Positions 1-5,062 of a stretch of DNA of 5,062 nt are shown here, one piece after another (the stretch's first letter is position 1; the number at the start of each line of letters is the position of its first letter). The stretch covers positions 1 through 5,062 of the forward strand of contig QILU01000095.1 in assembly GCA_003233475.1 (NCBI GenBank). The letters are read 5' to 3'. A program made the position numbers and the translations under genes. A model generated the notes under the pieces. The model had not been told where the DNA came from. It made no database searches and worked only from the letters and a program-made list of their open reading frames with translations. Source of the stretch: Ahrensia sp. (GTDB taxonomy: Bacteria > Pseudomonadota > Alphaproteobacteria > Rhizobiales > Rhizobiaceae).

Positions 1-96
1 AGTTTTGAAAACCAGCAAACGGAGACCAAAATCGGCGTCGCCATTCTCAACAAAATGACCGAACTCGGACGACCCGTGTTCGAACAAATCGTATGA
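1..96 (+). CDS. C-terminal end of a possible MaoC-like acyl dehydratase (partial)
   Basis: Frame 1 is open from the window edge for 31 codons to a TGA at 94-96. The residues begin SFENQQTETKIGVAIL and end RPVFEQIV. The stretch ENQxxExxxGxAxL resembles the last beta strand of MaoC-type hotdog-fold (R)-specific enoyl-CoA hydratases/acyl dehydratases, where a segment of the form 'NQxGExxxxGxA' is common. That family would fit a neighbourhood of CoA-ester enzymes, but only the tail is visible and no catalytic residue lies in it, so the family call is tentative. It reads in the same direction as the thiolase operon, but is separated from it by a decayed stretch and the oppositely oriented regulator, so it is not in the same transcript. 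Confidence 0.45.
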   Translation, partial: SFENQQTETKIGVAILNKMTELGRPVFEQIV

Positions 97-449
97 CCAA
101 AATCATGGGAAAGGGAAAATTCTGACTAACCTCTGATCCATGCAACAAGGCCCATCACAGCCAACGCGCCGCATAATGAAACGACAAGATGAGCCAGATA
201 CTCGCTTAAATTAAACGGCCTCTGGACCCAAAAACCCTGACGACGGACAGATACTTCACCATTCTAGCACAAAGTGATGCTGTTGAATGGGGGGGGTATC
301 CACACCATTAACGCCGTTATCAGACCAACCCCGATCCCTGCAACAACCCCACGTTGGCATAGTACCGTCACGCCGAATAAACAACTTGGCAATACCGGGC
401 GGACCAATTCAAAGGGGGAGGAACAGGGTCAAGGGGCGGTTCTTTTAAT
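97..449. other. Gene-poor stretch with a decayed minus-strand frame
   Basis: No intact gene with a credible start, ribosome site and family resemblance is present on either strand in these 353 bases. An open frame on the plus strand from 274 is composed mostly of the shadow of the regulator gene and has no protein-like character. The one suggestive signal is the hydrophobic minus-strand frame listed separately. A run of eight G lies at 289-296. I see no convincing terminator hairpin downstream of either flanking gene. Confidence 0.6.
126..428 (-). pseudogene. Remnant of a small membrane protein, family unknown
   Basis: On the minus strand one frame is open for 54 codons (428 down to 267), hits a TAG at 264-266, and continues in the same frame for 45 codons to a TAG at 126-128. 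Both halves are protein-like and hydrophobic. The first contains VVAGIGVGLITALMVWIP. The second contains FNLSEYLAHLVVS followed by LCGALAVMGLVAWIRG, a likely terminal membrane helix with a positively charged tail. No good start codon or ribosome site is seen at the upstream end, so the N-terminus is lost or lies in another frame. It sits directly downstream of the regulator on the same strand, where such regulators are often followed by transporters. I do not recognise the family. Chance similarity to a membrane protein cannot be excluded. Confidence 0.3.
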
Positions 450-911
450 CTACAATGGTAACTCTCTTGTATCTTTAATATTCCGTACGACAACACGCGA
501 TGTGATCTCCCTAATTCCCTCCAGTGGTAACAAGTGCTTTTGGAGAAACCTCTCGAAATCTTCCAGGTCTCTTGCGACGACCCTCAGTCGGAAATCTATA
601 TCTCCGAGCAGGATTTGGCACTCTTGCACATGCGGTAGATGGCTGAGCTGCTTTTCAACGTTTGATAGGGTGTTCTTTCCATGTTCGGTCATTTTGAGGC
701 GAACAAATACAGTAAAACCAAATCCGGCCTTTTTTGCATCAATAATTACGACTTTTTTGCTAATTACTCCTGATTTTTCCATCGCGTTGATGCGCCGCCA
801 TACCGGAGACTGAGAGGAGCCGATACGTTCAGCCACCTCTGCAGACGATAAGCTGGCGTCTTTCTGCAAGAGCGCTAGAATTTTTTTGTCTATCTCATCA
901 ATTTTTGGCAT
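450..911 (-). CDS. Lrp/AsnC-family transcriptional regulator
   Basis: A complete 153-residue protein of normal Lrp/AsnC length. Residues 4-50 form the N-terminal helix-turn-helix, with the family signature around GSSQSPVWRRI (31-41) followed by MEKSGVI. After a short linker, residues about 65-150 match the C-terminal ligand-binding RAM (ACT-like) domain: VFVRLKM in the first strand, QECQILLGDIDFRLRVV (97-112) in the central strands and the end VVVRNIKDTRELPL. The start at 909-911 is set by a strong AAGGAG ribosome site at 920-925, eight bases upstream. The gene is transcribed away from the thiolase operon across a 136-base shared gap. Family members bind such gaps as oligomers and respond to amino acids or other small metabolites, so autoregulation and control of the operon are likely (inference). 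The ligand cannot be predicted. Confidence 0.93.
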   Translation of the reverse strand: MPKIDEIDKKILALLQKDASLSSAEVAERIGSSQSPVWRRINAMEKSGVISKKVVIIDAKKAGFGFTVFVRLKMTEHGKNTLSNVEKQLSHLPHVQECQILLGDIDFRLRVVARDLEDFERFLQKHLLPLEGIREITSRVVVRNIKDTRELPL

Positions 912-1047
912 AAATTATGCTCCTTATTGGGTAATTTTGGATATATAATGTTAGTTACTGGTGCTAAATGGTGAAAACAAGCTAATATTACCCATCATTC
1001 CGTATTATCCTGCTTAGGGTATTAAAATCTATGTGGGAAAATGAAAA
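912..1047. promoter_or_regulatory. Divergent control region between regulator and operon
   Basis: This AT-rich gap lies between the starts of two divergent genes and should hold both promoters. It carries four related 8-base elements: GGGTAATT at 929-936 (plus), GGGTAATA at 986-993 (minus), GGATAATA at 1003-1010 (minus) and GGGTATTA at 1017-1024 (plus). The first two extend to an inverted pair matching at 10 of 11 positions (928-938 and 984-994). The two minus-strand copies are direct repeats 17 bases apart. Phased repeated sites around a divergent promoter are what a multimeric Lrp-type regulator uses, so these are candidate operators; this is inference from position and repetition. Confidence 0.55.
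944..949 (+). promoter_or_regulatory. Possible -10 box for the thiolase operon
   Basis: TATAAT here matches the sigma-70 -10 consensus exactly and reads towards the thiolase. No good -35 is found at 16-18 bases upstream, so the promoter would depend on an activator or is coincidental in AT-rich DNA. A second candidate, TATTAT at 1003-1008, also lacks a -35 and overlaps an operator-like element. Confidence 0.3.
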
Positions 1048-2211
1048 ATGGTTTCAATCGTTGGTTGGGCACACTCCAAGTTTGGAAAATTGGAAGGTCA
1101 GAGCGTCGAAAGCCTGATGTCTGACATGACGAAAGACGCGCTTGCACATGCGGAAATCGGACCGGACGACCTGGATGGCTGTTTTGTGGGCGTATACAAT
1201 AACGGCTTTACCCAGCAGGATTTCCACGCCGGCTTGTTCTCCGTTGCCGATCCGGCCCTGAGGCACACCCCGGCCGTGCGCGTTGAAAACGCCTGTGCCA
1301 CCGGCAGCGCTGCAATTTACGCGGCGCGTGACTTTATCCAGTCTGGCCGTGGACGTATCGCCTTGGTGGTCGGAGTGGAGAAAATGACAGACACCCCCCT
1401 CGCCAAGGTTAGTGACATCCTGTTGAGCGCCAGTTTCCACAGAGAGGAAGCCTCGGTCGAGGGTGGTTTTGCCGGTGTTTTTGGGCAGATTGCCGGGGCA
1501 TATTTTCAGCGCTTTGGCGATCAGTCTGAAGCCTTGGCGATGATATCGGCGAAAAACCACAAGAATGCGGTTTCAAACCCTTACGCGCATATGCGCAGGG
1601 ATTTCGGGTTTGATTTCTGCAACACGATCTCGGAAAAGAACCCTTACGCCGCTGCTCCATTGCGCCGCACCGATTGCTCTTTGATATCGGACGGGGCGGC
1701 GGCAGTAATACTGGCCGACACCGAGACCGCTCTGGCGATGAAACGGGCCGTAGCCTTTAGGGCAGGCGTTCAGGTAAACGATTTTCTGCCGCTGTCAAAG
1801 CGCGATCTTACGCGATTTGAGGGTGCGGCGCTTGCCTGGAAATCGGCGCTTGCAACCGCAAAACTGGATTTGATGGATTTGAGCCTGGTTGAGACCCACG
1901 ATTGTTTTACAGTCGCGGAAATGCTGGAATACGAGGCCATGGGCCTTGCCAGGCAGGGCGAGGGCGCGCAGGTCATTTCCGACGGAATTACCCAAAAGGA
2001 CGGGGCATTGCCGGTCAACCCCTCGGGCGGGTTGAAGGCGCGCGGCCATCCATTGGGCGCTACCGGCGTTTCCATGCATGTCATGGCGGCGATGCAACTG
2101 ATGAATGAAGCGCAGGAAATGCAAATTCCGGATGCCGGGCTGGCCGGGGTTTTCAACATGGGCGGTGCTTCGGTTGCCAATTATGTGTCGATTCTGGAGC
2201 GGATCAAATGA
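1048..2211 (+). CDS. SCP2-type thiolase (acetyl-CoA acetyltransferase-like)
   Basis: A 387-residue thiolase-fold protein of full family length. Visible motifs: the nucleophile region VENACATGS with the predicted acyl-accepting cysteine C83; a glycine-rich core strand ALVVGVEKM (105-113); HDCF at 284-287; and GHPLGATG with H334. The last motif, which is CxG in classical biosynthetic and degradative thiolases, is FNMGGAS (369-375) without cysteine. HDCF together with a missing CxG is the pattern of the SCP2/SCPx-type thiolases, where the HDCF cysteine is thought to take the second catalytic role (family knowledge). It should cleave 3-ketoacyl-CoA or condense acyl-CoAs in the cytoplasm; direction and substrate are unknown. 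The ATG is fixed by an in-frame TGA at 1042-1044; the ribosome site is weak (GGGA at 1035-1038). It is the first gene of the operon and its end overlaps the synthetase start. Confidence 0.9.
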   Translation: MVSIVGWAHSKFGKLEGQSVESLMSDMTKDALAHAEIGPDDLDGCFVGVYNNGFTQQDFHAGLFSVADPALRHTPAVRVENACATGSAAIYAARDFIQSGRGRIALVVGVEKMTDTPLAKVSDILLSASFHREEASVEGGFAGVFGQIAGAYFQRFGDQSEALAMISAKNHKNAVSNPYAHMRRDFGFDFCNTISEKNPYAAAPLRRTDCSLISDGAAAVILADTETALAMKRAVAFRAGVQVNDFLPLSKRDLTRFEGAALAWKSALATAKLDLMDLSLVETHDCFTVAEMLEYEAMGLARQGEGAQVISDGITQKDGALPVNPSGGLKARGHPLGATGVSMHVMAAMQLMNEAQEMQIPDAGLAGVFNMGGASVANYVSILERIK

Positions 2212-3821
2212 ATTCCGATCACGTATCCAACCTGATTGACCTGAAACCTGCAACCAAGCGGGTCATGAACCTTTCGAACTTCCTGACGCAGCAGGCCAAG
2301 CGGCAATCCGGTGAAATCGCGTTTGTTTGGGGGGATCTGGAACTAACATGGGGCGCATTGGAAGCGCGGGTAAACGCAATTGCCGCAGCCCTGTCTGTGG
2401 AGGGTATCAAAAAAGGTGATCGTGTGCTGGTGCAATCGGCGAATTGCAACCAGTTATTTGAATCGATGTTCGCCTGCTTCAGGTTGGGGGCTGTCTGGGT
2501 TCCGACCAATTTTCGGCAAATCCCTGACGAAGTCGCATATCTGGCTTCGGCCAGCGGGGCAACGGCCCTGATCTGCCAGGCCGATTTCCCTGACCATGCA
2601 GCCTGCATCCTTAAATCCACCCCCGCAATCAGTACCGTCATTTCAATTGGTGCCTCGGACTTCGGGACTGATTATGATGATTTGGTATCCGATGCGATCG
2701 GGCAAGTTCTTCGTGCTGTGGATGTGGAATATGACGACCCCTGCTGGTTCTTTTTTACATCCGGGACGACCGGCCGCCCCAAGGCTGCGGTACTGACACA
2801 TGGGCAAATGGGATTTGTCATCACGAACCATCTTTGCGACCTGATGCCGGGTATGCGCCCGACAAAAGATGCTTCGCTGGTTGTGGCACCTTTGTCGCAC
2901 GGCGCAGGCATCCATCAATTGGCGCAGGTGGCACGAGGCGTAAAAACGATCCTCTTGTCCGGTGATGGCTTTGATCCCGCAGAAGTATGGGCGTTGGTAG
3001 AAAAATGGCGGGTTACCAACATGTTTACGGTCCCGACGATTGTGAAAATGCTCACCGAAGGGAGTATCCAGAAAAATTTCGTTCATACCTCGCTGAAGTA
3101 CGTTATTTATGCTGGGGCCCCGATGTATCGGGAAGATCAGAAAACCGCGCTGGCTGCCCTTGGCAAGGTTCTTGTTCAGTATTTTGGTCTGGGTGAGGTT
3201 ACCGGCAATATTTCCGTCTTACCGCCTTATGAGCATTCTGAAAAAGATGGCGAGACTGTCAAACTAGGCACCTGTGGGTTTGAGCGGACAGCAATGCAGG
3301 TGTCCATTCAAGACCCAAAAGGGAATGAGCTGGGAGCCAATAAAACCGGCGAAATATGTGTCTGTGGCCCGGCAGTTTTTGCCGGTTATTACAACAATTC
3401 CAAGGCAAATGCCGAAGCCTTCCGGAACGGTTGGTTCCTAACAGGTGATATTGGCCATATGGATGACGAAGGTTATATTTTCATTACCGGTCGCGCCTCG
3501 GACATGTTCATTTCCGGCGGCTCAAATGTTTATCAGAAAATCCTGACGCATCCGGGTATTGATGAAATCGCGGTCTTGGGTGTTTTGGATGAAAAATGGG
3601 GAGAGGTCGGGGTTGCTGTTTGCGTCCTCTCTGCCGGTGTTGATCTGGAAGATGCTGAGACCAAACAATGGTTGCGGGACAAGATGGCGCGCTACAAACA
3701 GCCCAAAAGCTTCATCTTTTGGAAGTCCCTGCCGAAAACCGGATATGGCAAGATCGACAAAAGGGCTATTCGCGCCGAGTTGATCACCGCCGGTTTGATT
3801 CAGTCGAGAGGGGTAAAATAG
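2208..3821 (+). CDS. AMP-forming acyl-CoA synthetase/ligase (ANL superfamily)
   Basis: A 537-residue adenylate-forming enzyme that would activate a carboxylic acid with ATP and load it on CoA. Motifs in order: P-loop FFTSGTTGRPK (182-192); substrate-pocket strand VIYAGAPM (299-306); A5-like QYFGLGEVTG (324-333), with Gly where many members have Thr; GWFLTGDIG (408-416) with ribose-binding D414; hinge region GRASDMFISGGSNVY (428-442); and A10 TGYGKIDKRAIR with the predicted adenylation lysine K515. Directly after NVY the usual PxEIEE helix start is absent and the chain goes to QKILTHPGIDE, about five residues short. The start overlaps the thiolase stop (ATGA), implying translational coupling. 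A second possible start at M20 (2265) would match the usual family N-terminus, because residues 1-19 look like an extension. The substrate is unknown. Function may be impaired by the short gap. Confidence 0.9.
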   Translation: MNSDHVSNLIDLKPATKRVMNLSNFLTQQAKRQSGEIAFVWGDLELTWGALEARVNAIAAALSVEGIKKGDRVLVQSANCNQLFESMFACFRLGAVWVPTNFRQIPDEVAYLASASGATALICQADFPDHAACILKSTPAISTVISIGASDFGTDYDDLVSDAIGQVLRAVDVEYDDPCWFFFTSGTTGRPKAAVLTHGQMGFVITNHLCDLMPGMRPTKDASLVVAPLSHGAGIHQLAQVARGVKTILLSGDGFDPAEVWALVEKWRVTNMFTVPTIVKMLTEGSIQKNFVHTSLKYVIYAGAPMYREDQKTALAALGKVLVQYFGLGEVTGNISVLPPYEHSEKDGETVKLGTCGFERTAMQVSIQDPKGNELGANKTGEICVCGPAVFAGYYNNSKANAEAFRNGWFLTGDIGHMDDEGYIFITGRASDMFISGGSNVYQKILTHPGIDEIAVLGVLDEKWGEVGVAVCVLSAGVDLEDAETKQWLRDKMARYKQPKSFIFWKSLPKTGYGKIDKRAIRAELITAGLIQSRGVK

Positions 3822-4024
3822 TGATCTGTTTACCGTCCGGTGATCTTACGCCGGAACTTTCAAATTCCAAAAATTTCCGGATCGCATCAAATGCGCCACT
3901 GATTGGCGATGTCGATCTGCACAAGCAGGCAAGCGTCTGGTTGGGCGCAGATATGCGGGCTGAATCTTTTGTCCAAACGGCAATCCAGAATCGCGCGGGG
4001 TTGGTGCAAAGTGGGATTGAATAA
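3821..4024 (+). pseudogene. Gamma-carbonic-anhydrase-like beta-helix protein, internally deleted remnant
   Basis: A GTG at 3821 overlaps the last base of the synthetase stop (TAGTG) and has a strong GAGGGG ribosome site at 3808-3813, seven bases upstream, so this is a real translated position in the operon. It encodes 67 residues. Residues 20-47, including IASNAPLIGDV and ASVWLGADMRAE, match the first left-handed beta-helix turns of gamma-class carbonic anhydrases and relatives such as PaaY/CaiE ('GDVxLGxxASVWxxAxLR'). The family normally has 170-200 residues and three zinc-binding histidines in later turns; these are all absent. The tail ESFVQTAIQNRAGLVQSGIE instead resembles the C-terminal helix of such proteins ('YVxxAxxxRAGL'). 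An in-frame internal deletion that joined the two ends would explain the length. Catalysis is not expected. A small functional peptide is a less likely alternative. Confidence 0.6.
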
Positions 4025-4049
4025 GGGAAATAAAACCCGGACGCGCACA

Positions 4050-4562
4050 ATGGCGCATCCCGGACGCTATAACCCGGTCCGCATAGATCAAATGACATCG
4101 CGAGCCGGCAGGCACATCCGGTTGTTGCTGTTGCCAGGTGCCAGCATTTATGACGGGCTGGTTTTACCGCTGGCCGAAATTGGTATCCACAATGCCTCAA
4201 CCACCATATTGGGTGGAATTCTCAGTGCTCTGGAATATTGCGTCGCGCCACCCGACCCCAAAGGCGGTGCTTTGATCGCCTATTCTGCACCGCGGAAAGC
4301 CGGGCCATGCCAACTTATTTTCGGCAATGCGACGTTGGGTGTAAGCGCCAAGGGCAAACCGATGGTGCATTGCCACGCGGCAATCCGGACCGAGAGCGGG
4401 CAAATTAAAGGCGGTCATATCCTGACCGAAACCGCGATTGTTGCCCAGCGGCCTATTTCTGTATTGGTCACTTCGATTGACGATTTTTCAATTCACCAGG
4501 CATTTGATCCGGAAACAAATATCCCGCTTTTCCAACCTATGAGGGACTACAGAGATGTCTAA
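4050..4562 (+). CDS. PPC/DUF296-domain protein 1, with histidine cluster
   Basis: A 170-residue protein from the ATG at 4050. The N-terminus MAHPGRY recalls a 'HPG' lead seen in one DUF296 subgroup. The PPC domain starts at about residue 21 with HIRLLLLPGASIYDGLVLPL, runs through GGILSALEY and ends after IVAQRPISVLVTSID. The hallmark GKPMVHCHAAI and IKGGHIL segments place H107, H109 and H123 where the family binds a metal ion in its trimer (family knowledge). The function of bacterial members is not established; the common label 'DNA-binding' comes from plant AT-hook relatives, and no AT-hook is visible here. Start choice is uncertain: the AAGGGA at 4023-4028 is 21 bases away from this ATG, and GTG at 4011 in the same frame is an alternative. 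The gene ends inside the next one. Confidence 0.8.
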   Translation: MAHPGRYNPVRIDQMTSRAGRHIRLLLLPGASIYDGLVLPLAEIGIHNASTTILGGILSALEYCVAPPDPKGGALIAYSAPRKAGPCQLIFGNATLGVSAKGKPMVHCHAAIRTESGQIKGGHILTETAIVAQRPISVLVTSIDDFSIHQAFDPETNIPLFQPMRDYRDV

Positions 4563-4944
4563 AGAGAGCACTATCGAATCAGGGAAAATGGGCCGAATAT
4601 CTTATGCCCGCATCCGTCCGAACGAAGACCTTGTGCGAGCCGTCGAAAAGCTCTGTCTTGCGGCCGAATTCCAGAATGCTTTTGTGCGGGGAGCGCTTGG
4701 AAGCCTGGTTGATGCCAGCCTGGAACATCAGGACGGTCATGTTACGCACATCAAGGGGCCTGCTATCGAAATTGTAAGCATTGCTGGCGAAGTCCGCACG
4801 TTCAGCGACGGATCCGTGAAAGCTGATCTGACTGGTGTGGTTGCTGACACAGATGGAAACGTATCTGGTGGATATTTCGTGGCGGGCGCCAATCCGATTT
4901 GCATGACGCTGGAAATCACCCTCGAAGAGTGGCTTCCTGAGTGA
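4555..4944 (+). CDS. PPC/DUF296-domain protein 2, histidines lost
   Basis: A 129-residue single-domain PPC protein. The fold pattern is clear: ISYARIRPNEDLVRAVEKL (15-33), AFVRGALGSLVDASLE (42-57), GPAIEIVSIAGEVR (68-81), a strand DLTGVVADTDGNVSGGYFVAG (91-111) and the terminal MTLEITLEEW. In the position of the usual HxH it has Leu-Thr-Gly, and GGH is replaced by GGY (G105, G106, Y107), so the metal-binding histidines of the family are gone. The ATG lies eight bases inside the end of the preceding PPC gene and has a good GAGGGA ribosome site at 4541-4546, eight bases upstream, so coupled translation is likely. Divergence from its neighbour is large, so this is an old paralogue or a separate subgroup rather than a recent duplicate. 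A mixed oligomer with protein 1 is a reasonable inference. Confidence 0.8.
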   Translation: MSKESTIESGKMGRISYARIRPNEDLVRAVEKLCLAAEFQNAFVRGALGSLVDASLEHQDGHVTHIKGPAIEIVSIAGEVRTFSDGSVKADLTGVVADTDGNVSGGYFVAGANPICMTLEITLEEWLPE

Positions 4945-4978
4945 TAAGAAAATTTGGGACATTGTGAAAACTGAACCG

Positions 4979-4995
4979 CTCCGGGTTTACCGGAG
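4979..4995 (+). other. Hairpin A in the IS left end
   Basis: CTCCGG (4979-4984) pairs with CCGGAG (4990-4995) around the loop GTTTA. It forms a six-base-pair GC-rich stem within the terminal repeat. Its right arm shares bases 4992-4995 with hairpin B, so the two cannot form together. Confidence 0.5.
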
Positions 4996-5008
4996 AGTAA
5001 AACTCTCC
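4992..5008 (+). other. Hairpin B just before the transposase ribosome site
   Basis: GGAGAGT (4992-4998) pairs perfectly with ACTCTCC (5002-5008) around the loop AAA. The stem ends on the base before the AAGGA ribosome site (5009-5013) of the transposase gene. Many insertion sequences use structure here to limit transposase translation from transcripts that enter from outside; that role is inferred. Confidence 0.5.
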
Positions 5009-5021
5009 AAGGATGAGCCCT

Positions 5022-5062
5022 ATGACACAGAGAAAACCCACCCCGTCCTACACGGCCGAGTT
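5022..5062 (+). CDS. IS3-type transposase OrfA, N-terminus only (partial)
   Basis: ATG at 5022 has an AAGGA ribosome site at 5009-5013, eight bases upstream. Thirteen codons are visible, reading MTQRKPTPSYTAE before the window ends in a TT that begins a Phe or Leu codon. A basic start followed by S/T-Y-T-x-E-F is typical of the helix-turn-helix OrfA protein of IS3-family elements, as in 'RKxYTxEFK'. The call rests on this short match and on the terminal-repeat-like sequence upstream. Confidence 0.55.
   Translation, partial: MTQRKPTPSYTAE

Larger units (their letters stand above)
4972..5062 (+). mobile_element. Left end of an IS3-like insertion sequence (cut by window edge)
   Basis: The bases from 4972, TGAACCGCTCCGGGTTTACC, have the form of an IS3-family terminal repeat, which begins with TG; I recall ends of the type TGAACCGCCCCGGG in several proteobacterial IS3 elements. 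A transposase-like start follows 50 bases inside. The insertion point is 28 bases after the stop of PPC protein 2, so that gene is intact but whatever followed it in the operon is separated from it. The right end and target duplication are outside the window. Confidence 0.6.

Noticed and set aside
289..296. Run of eight G as a phase-variation tract
   Set aside because: It lies in a decayed region without an intact frame or a promoter arrangement that it could switch.
421..442. GAAC...GTTC inverted repeat as a terminator for the regulator gene
   Set aside because: Only four pairs around a long loop, with no U-tract in the right direction.
274..813. A 179-codon plus-strand open frame opposite the regulator gene
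   Set aside because: Most of it is antisense to the clear Lrp/AsnC coding sequence, it has no family resemblance and no good ribosome site.
3668..4024. Long reading of the remnant frame starting inside the synthetase
   Set aside because: The part before 3821 is an out-of-frame shadow of the synthetase; the GTG at 3821 with its GAGGGG site explains the start.
3903..4049. Upstream extension of PPC protein 1 to an ATG at 3903
   Set aside because: These residues have no PPC similarity and lie over the beta-helix remnant; similarity begins at the HPG segment after the ATG at 4050.
4036..4067. Nine-base direct repeat CCCGGACGC at 4036-4044 and 4059-4067 around the PPC protein 1 start
   Set aside because: Too short and GC-biased to separate from chance, and there is no third copy or supporting structure.
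1..5062. CRISPR array, tRNA, rRNA or riboswitch
   Set aside because: No regularly spaced repeats, no tRNA-like cloverleaf and no recognisable conserved RNA core were seen on either strand by reading.

Overview
The window looks like chromosomal DNA of an alphaproteobacterium, most likely a Rhodobacterales-type or related marine/soil heterotroph. This is a judgement from protein style and moderate base composition, not from a phylogenetic marker. Its core is a compact, co-directional operon for coenzyme A-linked acid metabolism. A divergently transcribed Lrp/AsnC-family regulator precedes the operon and an insertion sequence closes it.

Layout. Positions 1-96 are the last 31 codons of a gene that may encode a MaoC-like acyl dehydratase. 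Positions 97-449 hold no intact gene, but the minus strand carries a decayed reading frame with hydrophobic segments and one in-frame stop. Positions 450-911 (minus) encode a complete Lrp/AsnC regulator. The AT-rich gap 912-1047 is the shared divergent control region and contains four copies of a GGRTAWTW-like element. The operon follows: an SCP2-type thiolase (1048-2211), an AMP-forming acyl-CoA synthetase (2208-3821, ATGA overlap), a 67-codon remnant of a gamma-carbonic-anhydrase-like beta-helix protein (3821-4024, start overlapping the preceding stop), and two different PPC/DUF296 proteins (4050-4562 and 4555-4944, 8-base overlap). From 4972 the left end of an IS3-like element begins; its transposase OrfA starts at 5022 and runs out of the window.

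How it may work together. The synthetase would activate a carboxylic acid to its CoA thioester and the thiolase would cleave or condense a CoA thioester. The Lrp-type protein probably senses a small molecule and controls its own gene and the operon from the shared gap. The two PPC proteins sit inside the metabolic operon, which argues for a metabolic or effector-binding role rather than a generic DNA-binding one. The first keeps the family's histidine cluster and the second has lost it.

The most interesting points are the asymmetric PPC pair, signs of local deletion in the operon (about five residues missing after the A8 motif of the synthetase; a beta-helix gene reduced to its ends), and the repeated operator-like element in the divergent gap. 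The substrate cannot be told from the sequence.
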